In this document: positions 24,241 through 34,372 of the stretch, one piece after another
Position numbering within the stretch: the stretch's first letter is position 1
Layout: every line of letters begins with the position of its first letter
Source of the DNA: Anaerolineales bacterium
GTDB taxonomy: Bacteria; Chloroflexota; Anaerolineae; Anaerolineales; UBA11579
NCBI GenBank assembly: GCA_025808555.1
Contig: CP075526.1
Location: forward strand, 884,712-948,711
Direction of reading: 5' to 3'
DNA length: 64,000 nt
Made by a program: the position numbers and the translations under genes
The notes under the pieces: model-generated
Seen by the model: the letters and a program-made list of their open reading frames with translations, nothing else
Database searches by the model: none
What the model was told of the DNA's origin: nothing

Positions 24241-25413
24241 TCATGGGTTTTCAGCGGCGATCTGGATCCGCGTCAGGCTCCATAGGGCCAGCAGGTTGAA
24301 GGCGATCGCCGCCCCGGTATTGAAGCCGAATCCCTGCGCAAACAGCACTGGGGTCACCAGACTGGCCAGCGCACGCCCTATCGAAGCAAAGGTGACGAAA
24401 CCTGACATCATCGTGGCCCGCGCCGCGGGCAGCACTTCGGTCATCAGCGGGATGCTGCTCACAATGATGAACTCAAAGCTCACATAGAAGAAAAATAGCG
24501 TAATGAGCGCGCCGGCGTAGCTGCCGCCGAAGATGGGCATGGCCACACACGCGGCGCAGTTGACCAACAGGCCGATGACAATGGCGCGGCGCTTGCCGAG
24601 GCGGTCGGTCACCAGCGCCACCAGCCCCTCGCCGCTCAGCTCGGCGATTCCGAGCACGGCTGCGGCGGCGCCGAGGGCGGCCAATTGCAAGCCAAAGCTC
24701 ATCTCCAGCCATGCGCCAAAGGTCAGCGCCACCAGCTCATTGGCGGTACAGGTGAACAAGGTGAGCAACAGCACCATGCGCGCCGACTGGGATCGCATAA
24801 CCACTTTGAAGTTGCCCAGGGTGCTGCTGGCAACCGCTGGCCGGGCGCCTTGGGCCTGCATCATCCACAGCACGGCAAAGATGCACAGCAGGACCATCAC
24901 GCCCAGGAGCTGGAAGGGCGCCAGCCAGCCAAAGCGCCCAATGATCCACCCCATGACGGGCACACCGAGAATGAAAGCGCCCGACCAACTGAACTCGGTG
25001 ACGGTGATGGCCGCGCTGCGCCGGGCATACGGCACGCGGTCACCAATGTAGGCTTGCAGCGACGGGTCAAAGGTGGCCTTGCCCATCAGCATCAGGATCA
25101 TCGACAGGGTGAAGCCGCCGAAGGTAGGCCAAAAGCTGACCACGGCTACACCGAGAATGAACACGAACAGACCCAGCACAATGCCGGTGCGGCGGCCGCG
25201 GGTATCGCCAACCGTGGCGAGGAACGGTGCGGCGAATGCCGACACCAGCGAACGCAACCCAACCGCGCGCGTCAGCGTTTCCAGTGGCACATTGAGTGCA
25301 TCACGGAAGACGGGCAGGAACGGATAGACCATGCGGAATGCCGTGCTGATCAGCATGCGCACAAAGGTCAGGAATACGAGCTGCACACGCAGCGAGTCTC
25401 TCATTGAGCTCAT
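24241..25413 (-). CDS. major facilitator superfamily transporter
   Basis: A 390-residue protein with about twelve membrane helices. MFS landmarks include the loop 2-3 segment ATVGDTRGRRTGIVLG and the matching second-half loop LVTDRLGKRRAIVIG. The substrate is not readable. It starts 10 bases after the urocanase stop on the same strand, so it may carry histidine, urocanate or a breakdown product (inference). I start at ATG 25413; ATG 25404 is also possible, and neither has a clear Shine-Dalgarno. Confidence 0.85.
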   Translation of the reverse strand: MSSMRDSLRVQLVFLTFVRMLISTAFRMVYPFLPVFRDALNVPLETLTRAVGLRSLVSAFAAPFLATVGDTRGRRTGIVLGLFVFILGVAVVSFWPTFGGFTLSMILMLMGKATFDPSLQAYIGDRVPYARRSAAITVTEFSWSGAFILGVPVMGWIIGRFGWLAPFQLLGVMVLLCIFAVLWMMQAQGARPAVASSTLGNFKVVMRSQSARMVLLLTLFTCTANELVALTFGAWLEMSFGLQLAALGAAAAVLGIAELSGEGLVALVTDRLGKRRAIVIGLLVNCAACVAMPIFGGSYAGALITLFFFYVSFEFIIVSSIPLMTEVLPAARATMMSGFVTFASIGRALASLVTPVLFAQGFGFNTGAAIAFNLLALWSLTRIQIAAENP

Positions 25414-25423
25414 GGGGATCGCT

Positions 25424-27079
<1,656 letters not shown>

Positions 27080-27115
27080 GCCATTTCCTTACTGTGGGAT
27101 ATTGTCAGTTTACTA

Positions 27116-27159
27116 CGCTCGGCAAAGGCAGCCGAGCGTTTGGAGTTTTACGCAAACTC
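27116..27159. repeat. two-hairpin element, copy 1
   Basis: Hairpin one is CGCTCGGC / GCCGAGCG (27116-27123, 27131-27138). Hairpin two is GAGTTT / AAACTC (27143-27148, 27154-27159). The same order, with a nearly identical second hairpin, occurs at 52556-52600. Confidence 0.5.
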
Positions 27160-27336
27160 TATCGAATATCCGTTGTTTGTTTGCGGATAACTTTTAATAA
27201 TCATCATCTTGTTTCGAGGCCCCGACCCCAAGTTAAAACATTTGCCCCTGTTTTTGGCGAGCACTTAGCCTGCGCTTACGGGAAATGTATTTAATGTATT
27301 AATTGTTTTAATAGTTTTAACCTCGTTCCACTGGTC

Positions 27337-27510
27337 CTACAGGACATAGGCAGAAAGCAAAAGCTCAGATTGCTACGCCGCTCAACGGCTACGCCGCTCA
27401 ACGGCTACGCCGCTCAACGGCTACGCCGTTTCACGTCCTCGCAATGACAGAGCGAATTGCCAAGTCAGGGTTCGATGTAAGCAGGATGCTCGGTCGGCCA
27501 GGAGGTTATA
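27337..27510. repeat. duplicated block A with 16-bp tandem repeat
   Basis: This block matches 27590-27735. Its core holds three full copies and a half copy of CTACGCCGCTCAACGG (27373-27428), where block B has one. On the minus strand the ends read GTCATTGCGAGGA...AAGCAATCT-like, a common bacterial intergenic repeat. Its right end (27475-27510) is a decayed copy of the 3' end of the M23 gene. Confidence 0.75.
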
Positions 27511-27589
27511 GCAGCGAATGGGAGTTGTTGGGTGAATTGGGTGGACATGTCAAGGAAGGCGGAGGGGAGCGCACCAAACCTGGCAATCG

Positions 27590-27671
27590 CTACAGGACAC
27601 AGGTAGGAAAGCAAAGCTCAGATTGCTACGCCGCTCAACGGCTGCACCGTTTCACGTCCTCGCAATGACAG
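27590..27671. repeat. duplicated block B
   Basis: Second copy of the block, with a single CTACGCCGCTCAACGG unit. It runs straight into the intact 3' end of the M23 peptidase gene, so it is probably the parent of block A. Confidence 0.75.
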
Positions 27672-27686
27672 AAGTGCATTGCCACG

Positions 27687-28457
27687 TCAGGGTGCTACGG
27701 TAAGCAGGATGCTGGGGTCGGCCAGGCGGAACTCGTCGCCGGTGCGCCAGCGCATGTACTCGGCCTTCTCGTCCTCGGTGGCGGTGGTGGTGTAGTAGGC
27801 CATCGCGCCCAGCTGCAGCCCGGCCGCGCCGACCCGCGTCTCGAAGTGCAAATGCGGGTCGCTTACAAAGAAGCGGTCACCCGAATCGCCCACATGGCCC
27901 AGCAACTGGGCGCAGACCAGCCCATCGCCGGCTGCGAACGGCGCGGGTTGCTGCAAATGGGCATACAGCAAATACAGCGAGTGATTCGCTTGCATGCCGT
28001 AGAGTTCGGCGACACCCGCTGGCAACTGCTCGAACGGCGTCTCGCTCACGAGGTAGTGGCCATACACCGCGTTGTAGCCCACACCGGCTACATAGCCATC
28101 CAACACGGATTGCACCGGCGTGCCATTGATATGCCCGCCGGTGGGGCCGCCGCTGTAATAGGCAAAATCCAAGCCATGATGCCCGGTTTCCTTGTTGGCG
28201 CCGGCCGGCGGGATGAAGGGCTGGGTCATGTACAGGCTCATCAAGGTGGCTATGTCATGCCCGGCCAGCGGCGTGCAGATGGCGCTGCGCGGGGTGGCCG
28301 TTGCGGTGGGCGTCTCGCTGGGCACCGGGCTGGGGGTCACCGTAGGCGCCAGAGTGGCGCTGGGCAGCGCAGTCGCCGTAGCGGGCGGGGGCGGGGCGCT
28401 GCAGGCGGCCAGCCAGAGCACAAATACGGCGCTCACGAGGTAGCATTGCGGCTTCAC
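27687..28457 (-). CDS. M23 family metallopeptidase lipoprotein
   Basis: A 256-residue lipoprotein. The signal peptide MKPQCYLVSAVFVLWLAAC ends in lipobox LAAC and is followed by a Pro/Thr/Ala-rich linker. The LytM-type peptidase domain shows HHGLDFAYY (HxxxD zinc site) and HLHFETRVG (HxH zinc site). Such enzymes cut peptidoglycan crosslinks or regulate those that do. I choose the GTG at 28457 because a TACAAT ends 7 bases before it and the signal peptide is then complete; an ATG at 28484 would add nine unlikely residues. Confidence 0.83.
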   Translation of the reverse strand: MKPQCYLVSAVFVLWLAACSAPPPPATATALPSATLAPTVTPSPVPSETPTATATPRSAICTPLAGHDIATLMSLYMTQPFIPPAGANKETGHHGLDFAYYSGGPTGGHINGTPVQSVLDGYVAGVGYNAVYGHYLVSETPFEQLPAGVAELYGMQANHSLYLLYAHLQQPAPFAAGDGLVCAQLLGHVGDSGDRFFVSDPHLHFETRVGAAGLQLGAMAYYTTTATEDEKAEYMRWRTGDEFRLADPSILLTVAP

Positions 28458-28464
28458 AAACACG

Positions 28465-28470
28465 ATTGTA
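28465..28470 (-). promoter_or_regulatory. -10 box (TACAAT) for the M23 gene
   Basis: Minus-strand TACAAT ending 7 bases before GTG 28457; supports the GTG as a leaderless start. It also overlaps the codons of the longer alternative reading. Confidence 0.5.
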
Positions 28471-28545
28471 ACGTTAGGGCACAAACAGCTGCCCGCGCGG
28501 CGCGGGTGTTATTATTCACCCTGCAACTTTTTTGGAGGCACCTGA

Positions 28546-29889
28546 ATGCGAAAGATCACTGTCATTGGCGTAGGCTACGTAGGCTTGGTCACCGCCGCCT
28601 GCTTTAGCGACCTGGGCAACCAGGTGATCGCCCTGGACGTGGACGAGAACCGCGTGGCCGGGCTGAAGCGCGGCGAAATGCCGATCTACGAGCCTGGGCT
28701 GGAAGAGCTGGTCAAGCGCAATGTGGCCGCTGGCCGCCTCAGCTTCACCACCTCGTACCAAGACGCCCTGAAAGACAGCGAATTCGTGTTCATCTGCGTG
28801 GGCACGCCCTCCGGTTCGGACGGCGAGGCTGACCTCAAGTACGTGGCCGCCGCCGCCCGCAGCATCGCCCAGAACATGGCCGCCCCGGTCATCGTCATCA
28901 ACAAGTCCACCGTGCCGGTCGGCACGGGGGACTGGGTGGCCGAGATCGTGCGCGAGGCACAGCCCACCCCGATCGACTTCTGGGTAGTGTCCTGCCCCGA
29001 ATTCCTGCGTGAGGGCGTGGCCATCGCCGACTTTATGAACCCGCACCGCACGGTGCTGGGCTCCACCAGCCGCGAAGCGGCCGACAAGGTGGCCCAGCTG
29101 CACCTCACCCTGCGTGCCCCGATCGTGATCACCGACCTACGCACAGCCGAGATGATCAAGTACGCCTCCAATGCCTTCCTGGCCACCAAGATCTCCTTCA
29201 TTAACGAGATCGCCGACATTTGCGAGCGCCTCGGCGCCGACGTCAAAGAAGTCGCGGCCGGGATGGGCTTCGACACCCGCATCGGCAAGCAGTTCCTCGA
29301 AGCCGGGCTTGGATACGGCGGCTCGTGCTTCCCCAAAGACGTCAAGGCCCTGGCCTTTATGGGCGATGAGATGGGCGTGGACACGCGCATCCTCAACTCT
29401 GTAATGGAGGTCAACTCCGCCCGCCGCAACGCCATCGTCCAAAAGCTGGATGAGATGCTGGGCGGCCTGCAGGGTAAGACGATCGGCCTGCTGGGCCTGG
29501 CCTTCAAAGCCAACACGGACGACATGCGTGACGCGCCCTCGATCGACATTGCGGCCACGCTGCAAGCGGCCGGCGCCAAGGTGCGCGGCTACGACCCCGT
29601 GGCCATGGACGTGGCCCGCGGCGTGATGCCCGGCGTGGAGATGGTGAAGGATGCCTATGCCCTGGCGGACGGCGTGGACGCGGTGCTGGTGGCGACCGAA
29701 TGGAACGAATTCAAGAATCTGGACCTGGCCCGCGTGCGTGACAGCATGAAGCAGCCCGTGCTGCTGGATGGCCGCAACATCTACCAGCCTGAGATCATGC
29801 GCAACCTGGGCTTCACTTATTACGGTGTGGGCCGCGGCAACGCCGAAGGCGCCAAGACCCGTATCAAAGCTCACATCAATGGCAACTGA
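28546..29889 (+). CDS. UDP-glucose 6-dehydrogenase family protein
   Basis: A 447-residue enzyme oxidising a UDP-sugar at C6 in two NAD+-dependent steps to give a sugar acid for surface glycans. It shows the NAD-binding [26 protein letters not shown], the conserved Lys in [13 protein letters not shown], and the catalytic Cys in [15 protein letters not shown]-glucose is the likeliest substrate; GDP-mannose or UDP-HexNAc relatives cannot be ruled out. A strong GGAGG lies 7 bases before ATG 28546. It overlaps the following methyltransferase by 11 bases. Confidence 0.92.
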   Translation: MRKITVIGVGYVGLVTAACFSDLGNQVIALDVDENRVAGLKRGEMPIYEPGLEELVKRNVAAGRLSFTTSYQDALKDSEFVFICVGTPSGSDGEADLKYVAAAARSIAQNMAAPVIVINKSTVPVGTGDWVAEIVREAQPTPIDFWVVSCPEFLREGVAIADFMNPHRTVLGSTSREAADKVAQLHLTLRAPIVITDLRTAEMIKYASNAFLATKISFINEIADICERLGADVKEVAAGMGFDTRIGKQFLEAGLGYGGSCFPKDVKALAFMGDEMGVDTRILNSVMEVNSARRNAIVQKLDEMLGGLQGKTIGLLGLAFKANTDDMRDAPSIDIAATLQAAGAKVRGYDPVAMDVARGVMPGVEMVKDAYALADGVDAVLVATEWNEFKNLDLARVRDSMKQPVLLDGRNIYQPEIMRNLGFTYYGVGRGNAEGAKTRIKAHINGN

Positions 29890-30781
29890 CACACAGCAGC
29901 GCCCCCCGGTTTGCGATTACGAAGGCTCTGACTACCAAACCCGCTTCTGGGAGCAGGGCGGCCGCGCCTATGAAGACGGCGCCGAGCAGATTGCCCTGCG
30001 CCGCCTGCTGCCCAGGCACGGCAAGCTGATGCTGGAGGTGGGCGCCGGCGCCGGCCGCAACACGCCGCGCTACGCCGGCTACGAGCGCATCGTGGTGATG
30101 GATTACTCCTCCACCCAACTCGAACAGGCCCAGCAGTATCTGGGCGCAAACGAGCGGTATATCTATGTAGCCGCCGATGTTTACAAGCTGCCTTTTGTGG
30201 ATGGCCTATTTGACGGCGCCACCATGATCCGCGTGCTGCACCACATGGCGGATGCGCCGGCCGCGCTGGCGCAGATCCGCAACACTTTGCAGCCCGGGGC
30301 CAGTTTCATCCTCGAATACGCCAACAAGCGCAACCTCAAAGCGATCGTGCGTTGGCTGTTGGGCAGGCAAAAATGGAACCCGTTCAGCCAGGAGCCGGTG
30401 GAATATATTGAGCTGAACTTTGATTTTCATCCGGCGGCGATCAACCGCTGGCTGGGCGAGCTGGGCTTCCGGATCGAGCGCCAGCTGGCTGTCTCACACT
30501 TCCGCCTCGGCTGGCTCAAGCGCAACATCCCCACCAAGCTGCTCGTGGCGCTGGACGGGCTGTTTCAGCCGCTGGGCGCGTTCTGGAAGTTCACGCCCAG
30601 CATTTTCTTGCGCGCCCGCAGCGCACACAGCGGGCAGGCCGCGACCGCGGGCAGCTTCTTCAAGTGCCCGGAGTGCGGCGCGGCGTTGGGCGCGCCGACA
30701 TCGGCCGTGCTGCAATGCAGCTGCGGCCGCCGTTGGGGCCAGGCCAACGGCATCTGGAATTTCAAGCAGCCGTTGAGTTAA
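29879..30781 (+). CDS. class I SAM methyltransferase with C-terminal zinc ribbon
   Basis: A 300-residue protein. Residues about 45-150 are a Methyltransf_11 domain with motif [17 protein letters not shown], acidic loop VMDYS, and MIRVLHHM. The last 40 residues carry a zinc ribbon, KCPECGAAL...QCSCGRRWG, resembling the Trm112-like Zn domain usually separate or N-terminal. Start ATG 29879 overlaps the dehydrogenase stop by 11 bases. It may methylate a sugar or lipid intermediate; the substrate is unknown. Confidence 0.85.
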   Translation: MATDTQQRPPVCDYEGSDYQTRFWEQGGRAYEDGAEQIALRRLLPRHGKLMLEVGAGAGRNTPRYAGYERIVVMDYSSTQLEQAQQYLGANERYIYVAADVYKLPFVDGLFDGATMIRVLHHMADAPAALAQIRNTLQPGASFILEYANKRNLKAIVRWLLGRQKWNPFSQEPVEYIELNFDFHPAAINRWLGELGFRIERQLAVSHFRLGWLKRNIPTKLLVALDGLFQPLGAFWKFTPSIFLRARSAHSGQAATAGSFFKCPECGAALGAPTSAVLQCSCGRRWGQANGIWNFKQPLS

Positions 30782-30787
30782 AACATA

Positions 30788-30812
30788 GCGGGCGGGTCTA
30801 AGACCCGCCCGC
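30788..30812. terminator. intrinsic terminator
   Basis: GCGGGCGGGTCT / AGACCCGCCCGC followed by ATTTTTG, after the methyltransferase gene and before the convergent DsbA-like gene. Confidence 0.85.
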
Positions 30813-30844
30813 ATTTTTGTTAATACGTTCGATGCGGCAGCGCG

Positions 30845-31660
30845 CTACTGGCCGCTGTTGCCCAACTCAAAATCGATCACGGTCTGGAACGCATCGATCG
30901 GGTAGGCGCCTACCATGGCGATCCCGTTGATGAAGAAGGTCGGCGTGGAGGAAACACCCAATTGCTGGCCCAGCGCGTAATCACGCTCTACAGACTCAGC
31001 ATAGCGGCCTTCGTCCAGGCAGGCCAGCAGCGCATCCGTATCCAGGCCAAGCTGGTCGGCATACCCGGCATACGCCTCGCGCCCCAGCCCCAGCGCGCCG
31101 CCGAACAGCAGGTCGTGATATTCCCAGAACATCCCCTGCTCCTGGGCGCACTCCGCCGCCTGGGCAGCCGCGTCGGCATCCGGGTGGATGGAGCGCAGCG
31201 GATAGTTCTTGAACACAAAGCGCACCTGCTCGCCGTATTGCTCCAGGATCAACGGATAGGTCTGCTCAAAGTGGCGCACGCAGTACGGGCACTGGAAATC
31301 GGCAAATTCCACGATGGTGATGGGCGCATCCGCCGGGCCAAATACGGGGTCATTGTCGTCAATGGTGATCTCATAGCGCTGAATGTCTGCCAGATTGTTG
31401 CCAGGATTGGGCTGACTTTGGGTTTGCGTCAGCGCCCCGGTTGGGGCAGGGTTGTTGGCTGTCGCCACCGGGCCGCGCCCCCACAGCACAAAGCCCACCG
31501 CCAGGCCCAACACAAAAGTCAGCGGGGCTACTAGCGCCCAAAAGTGGCTGCGCTTGATCTCGAAGCGCAAAATATCATCGCCAGATCTGCGCTCGGTCGG
31601 AGACTGTGGGATCTTCCTGCTTGTAGCTGCCTGCTTGCGGGGTCGTTGGGTGGTTGCCAT
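30845..31660 (-). CDS. membrane-anchored DsbA-like thioredoxin-fold protein
   Basis: A 271-residue protein with a basic cytoplasmic N-terminus, one membrane helix (about residues 38-58, WALVAPLTFVLGLAVGFVLW) and an extracytoplasmic thioredoxin domain with redox motif CPYC in VEFADFQCPYCVRHFEQ. The cis-Pro region is SSTPTFFINGIAMVGA. Related to DsbA/DsbG and BdbD oxidases or isomerases that form disulfides in exported proteins. A TATAAT ends 6 bases before ATG 31660, indicating a leaderless mRNA. Confidence 0.9.
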   Translation of the reverse strand: MATTQRPRKQAATSRKIPQSPTERRSGDDILRFEIKRSHFWALVAPLTFVLGLAVGFVLWGRGPVATANNPAPTGALTQTQSQPNPGNNLADIQRYEITIDDNDPVFGPADAPITIVEFADFQCPYCVRHFEQTYPLILEQYGEQVRFVFKNYPLRSIHPDADAAAQAAECAQEQGMFWEYHDLLFGGALGLGREAYAGYADQLGLDTDALLACLDEGRYAESVERDYALGQQLGVSSTPTFFINGIAMVGAYPIDAFQTVIDFELGNSGQ

Positions 31661-31666
31661 GCGGGC

Positions 31667-31672
31667 ATTATA
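31667..31672 (-). promoter_or_regulatory. -10 box (TATAAT) for the DsbA-like gene
   Basis: Perfect minus-strand TATAAT ending 6 bases before ATG 31660. Confidence 0.6.
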
Positions 31673-31739
31673 TCGCCGCGCCGCAAGCTAGCAGTCAAGG
31701 CTCGCGTAGTGCTTGGCGATAACCATCAGCCTGCCCTCG

Positions 31740-31745
31740 TATAAT
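31740..31745 (+). promoter_or_regulatory. -10 box (TATAAT) for the PyrD-like gene
   Basis: Perfect TATAAT ending 6 bases before ATG 31752. Confidence 0.6.
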
Positions 31746-31751
31746 GCCGCC

Positions 31752-32492
31752 ATGGTCCCAGACGCGCCCCCGTTGGATCTGCGCACGCCGTACCTCAATG
31801 CGGCCGGCAGCCTGGGTTTTGTGCCCAGGGAGCCCCCCCTGCCAGACAGCTTGCCCATTGGCGCCTTCATTACCAACCCCATCAGCCTGCAAGCCCGCCG
31901 CGCAAGCCAGGGCCAGCGTATGCTGCCCTTCGCTGGCGGCGTGTTGCTGCATACCGGTTTGCCCAACCCCGGCCTGCGTTCCTGCGTGCGTGAATACGGC
32001 ATGGCCTGGGCACATGCCGAACTGCCCATCATTTTGAACCTGCTAGTAGACGAGCCCAGCGCGCTGCGCAAAGTGATGCCCAACATTGAGGCGCTGGACA
32101 ATATCTTGGCAGTCGAGCTCAACATCCCGGCGGATGCGAGCCCGCAGCTGGCCTCCGATCTGTGCGCCGCGGCGGCGGGCAAGCTGCCGGTCATCGCCCA
32201 GCTCTGCCTGCCGCGTGCCGAGGAGCTGGCGCATCGCTGTCTGGCGGCGGGAGCCAGCGCGGTCAGCCTCGGCCCGCCGCGCGGCAGTCTGCCCGGAGAG
32301 GGTGGAGGGCTGCTCAACGGGCGGCTGTATGGCCCAGCACTGTTCCCACAGGCGCTGGCTGCCACGCAGACGCTTGCCCGCGCCGGCGTGCCGGTCATCG
32401 CCGCCGGCGGCATCATGGGCGAAGCCGAAGCCAGCGCCGCCCTGGCGGCAGGGGCGATGGCGGTTCAGTTTGATGTGGGGTTATGGAAGTAA
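31752..32492 (+). CDS. dihydroorotate dehydrogenase-like TIM-barrel protein
   Basis: A 246-residue flavin-type TIM barrel. LRTPYLNAAGSLGF, VELNIPADASP and the C-terminal phosphate-binding GGIMGEAEASAALAAGAMAVQF follow the PyrD fold. It is shorter than class 1 enzymes (about 300 residues). The usual ELNxSCPN is ELNIPADASP, and I find no catalytic Cys or Ser loop. It may be a PyrD relative with another substrate, or inactive. Start ATG 31752 follows a TATAAT by 6 bases. Confidence 0.72.
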   Translation: MVPDAPPLDLRTPYLNAAGSLGFVPREPPLPDSLPIGAFITNPISLQARRASQGQRMLPFAGGVLLHTGLPNPGLRSCVREYGMAWAHAELPIILNLLVDEPSALRKVMPNIEALDNILAVELNIPADASPQLASDLCAAAAGKLPVIAQLCLPRAEELAHRCLAAGASAVSLGPPRGSLPGEGGGLLNGRLYGPALFPQALAATQTLARAGVPVIAAGGIMGEAEASAALAAGAMAVQFDVGLWK

Positions 32493-32511
32493 GCAGAGAA
32501 GGAAGCGCGGG

Positions 32512-32949
32512 CTACTTCTCCAGCCAGATCGTTACCGGCCCATCATTGTGAATGTCCACCTGCATCTCGGCCCCAAAGCGGCCGGTCTGCACCGCCACAC
32601 CCTGGGCGGCCAGTAAGGCGACAAAGCGCTCGACCAGCGGCTCGGCCTGTTGCGGCGGGGCCGCATTCACGAAGGATGGCCGCCGGCCGCGCTCTGTGTC
32701 GGCGTATAGCGTGAACTGCGAGACTACTATCGCCGCGCCGCCCACCTTCAGCAGCGACAGGTTCATCTTGCCCTCAGCGTCTTCAAAAATACGCAGGTTG
32801 GCGATCTTCTCGGCCAGGTACTGTGCCTGAGCCTCGCCGTCCTGCGGGCCAACGCCCAGCAGGATCACCAGACCGCGTTGAATGCGGGCGATCTCCTGCC
32901 CATCCACACTCACCGCGCCGGCGCGCACGCGTTGCACCAAAGCTCGCAT
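32512..32949 (-). CDS. dtd: D-aminoacyl-tRNA deacylase
   Basis: A 145-residue enzyme that hydrolyses D-amino acids and glycine wrongly attached to tRNA. Opening MRALVQRVRAGAVSV and both active-site signatures, SQFTLYAD and the C-terminal HNDGPVTIWLE (the Gly-cisPro motif), are present. Length is typical. Start ATG 32949 lies 6 bases after a TATACT box. Divergent from the GT2 gene. Confidence 0.93.
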   Translation of the reverse strand: MRALVQRVRAGAVSVDGQEIARIQRGLVILLGVGPQDGEAQAQYLAEKIANLRIFEDAEGKMNLSLLKVGGAAIVVSQFTLYADTERGRRPSFVNAAPPQQAEPLVERFVALLAAQGVAVQTGRFGAEMQVDIHNDGPVTIWLEK

Positions 32950-32955
32950 GCGGGC

Positions 32956-32961
32956 AGTATA
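32956..32961 (-). promoter_or_regulatory. -10 box (TATACT) for dtd
   Basis: Minus-strand TATACT ending 6 bases before ATG 32949. Together with the box at 32983-32988 it gives two back-to-back leaderless promoters within 45 bases. Confidence 0.55.
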
Positions 32962-32982
32962 ACCATAGCCGCTGGGGGTGCG

Positions 32983-32988
32983 TATAAT
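32983..32988 (+). promoter_or_regulatory. -10 box (TATAAT) for the GT2 operon
   Basis: Perfect TATAAT ending 6 bases before ATG 32995. Confidence 0.6.
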
Positions 32989-32994
32989 CGCACA

Positions 32995-33729
32995 ATGCCG
33001 CTCGTGCCGCCCGCCCCCTATCTTTCTCTGATCATTCCCGCCTATAACGAAGAGCAACGCCTCCCCGCCAGCCTGGGCAGCGTGTTTGAGTTTGTGAGCC
33101 AGCAAGACTTCACCTGGGAAGTGGTGGTGGTTGAGAACGGCAGCAGCGACAGCACGCTGCGCATTGCCCGGGAATTTGCGGATAAGCATCCCGGCTTCCA
33201 TGTGTTGCAGGCCAATGGGCGCGGCAAGGGCCTGGCCGTACGCCAGGGCATGCTCTTCGCCCAGGGCGAGTGGCGCATGATGCTGGATGCGGACCTCTCC
33301 ATGCCGGTCAACGAGATCCCGCGCTTTATCCCGCCGGCGATCCAGAACAGTGAGGTGATCATCGCCTCGCGTGAGGCGCCGGGCGCAGTGCGCTACAACG
33401 AACCCGAGGTGCGCCATATCGGCGGCCGCGTGATCAACGCCATGATCCGCCTGCTGGCGCTGCCGGGCCTGCACGATACCCAATGTGGCTTCAAATGCTT
33501 CAGCGCCCGCGCCGTGCAGGAGCTGTTCACCCACCAGACGATCGACGGCTGGTCATTTGACGTGGAGATCCTCTACCTGGCGCGCAAACGTGGTTACAAG
33601 ATCACTGAATTGCCCATCCCCTGGTATTACAGCGACCAAAGCCACGTGCGCCCGGTGGCCGATACGCTGGCCATGCTGGCCGATATTCTGCGCATCCGCA
33701 GCAATGATCTGCTGGGGCATTATGCCTAG
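32995..33729 (+). CDS. GT2 family glycosyltransferase, dolichyl/polyprenyl-phosphate glucosyltransferase-like
   Basis: A 244-residue GT-A enzyme. SLIIPAYNEEQRLP, VVVVENGSSDST and the metal/donor site DADLSMP are clear, and the C-terminal DTQCGFKCFSARAVQELF and WSFDVEILYLARKRG match dolichyl-phosphate beta-glucosyltransferase-like proteins. It probably loads a sugar onto a polyprenyl phosphate for membrane GT-C enzymes; no membrane anchor is seen. Its last bases overlap the RNase HII start by 8. Confidence 0.88.
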   Translation: MPLVPPAPYLSLIIPAYNEEQRLPASLGSVFEFVSQQDFTWEVVVVENGSSDSTLRIAREFADKHPGFHVLQANGRGKGLAVRQGMLFAQGEWRMMLDADLSMPVNEIPRFIPPAIQNSEVIIASREAPGAVRYNEPEVRHIGGRVINAMIRLLALPGLHDTQCGFKCFSARAVQELFTHQTIDGWSFDVEILYLARKRGYKITELPIPWYYSDQSHVRPVADTLAMLADILRIRSNDLLGHYA

Positions 33730-34372
33730 CGTGGCTGCACCGAAGGTTCGCAAAGCGGCCCAGCGCTGGCCCACCCTGCGCTATGAGCGCAGGCTGTGGC
33801 AGCAAGGCCTGCTGCACATCGCCGGGGCCGACGAAGCCGGCCGCGGCGCCCTGGCCGGGCCGGTGTATGCCGCCGCGGTCATCCTGCCCAGCAGCATCGC
33901 TCGCCAGCTCAAAGGCGTGCGCGACTCCAAGCAGATGACCGCCGCCGAGCGCGAGGCGCTGGCGCCGCGCATTCGCGAACATGCTCTGGCCTGGGCGGTA
34001 GCCAGCGCCAGTGTGGAAGAGATCGAAGACATCAACATCCTGCAGGCCAGCCACCTCGCCACCCGCCGCGCCCTGGAGGCGCTCAAGGTGCCGCCGCAGC
34101 ACCTGCTGCTGGATGCAGTGCGCCTCACCGCCGTAGACCTGCCGCAGACCCCACTGGTGGGCGGCGACGCCCGCTGCCTCAGCATCTCGGCCGCCTCTGT
34201 ACTAGCCAAGACCGAACGTGACGCCGAGCTGTGTCGCCTGGACACCCTCTTCCCCCAATACGGCTTCGCCGAGCACAAAGGCTACGCCACCCCGGCCCAC
34301 CGAGCCGCCATCGCCGCCCATGGCCCCTGCGTGCACCACCGCCGCAGCTTCGCCCCCATGCGCGCCGTATGA
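33722..34372 (+). CDS. rnhB: ribonuclease HII
   Basis: A 216-residue endonuclease cutting RNA in RNA/DNA hybrids. The signature GADEAGRGALAGPVYAAAV carries the catalytic Asp and Glu; further acidic residues are in LLLDAVRL. SISAASVLAKTERD and the C-terminal YGFAEHKGYATPAHRAAI complete the family pattern. Start ATG 33722 overlaps the GT2 stop; the longer upstream frame is that gene's shadow. It ends in ATGA with the M1 peptidase gene. Confidence 0.94.
   Translation: MPSVAAPKVRKAAQRWPTLRYERRLWQQGLLHIAGADEAGRGALAGPVYAAAVILPSSIARQLKGVRDSKQMTAAEREALAPRIREHALAWAVASASVEEIEDINILQASHLATRRALEALKVPPQHLLLDAVRLTAVDLPQTPLVGGDARCLSISAASVLAKTERDAELCRLDTLFPQYGFAEHKGYATPAHRAAIAAHGPCVHHRRSFAPMRAV

Larger units (their letters stand above)
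27080..27686. other. 607-base intergenic region, AT-rich with repeats, no gene
   Basis: From 27100 to 27340 the sequence is clearly more AT-rich than the rest of the window and contains two hairpins (27116-27138 and 27143-27159). From 27337 onward it holds a duplicated repeat block and a decayed copy of the end of the neighbouring M23 peptidase gene. The only open frame (27444-27668) runs across the repeats and has no recognisable protein features. Confidence 0.7.

Noticed and set aside
23017-24285. 422-residue open frame antisense to the L,D-transpeptidase
   Set aside because: Shadow of a gene with signal peptide and SHGC active site.
27373-27428. Possible CRISPR-like array
   Set aside because: Units of 16 bp are directly abutting with no spacers and no cas genes; it is a simple tandem repeat.
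27444-27668. 74-codon open frame in the repeat region
   Set aside because: Runs through duplicated non-coding repeats, with no start signal or protein features.
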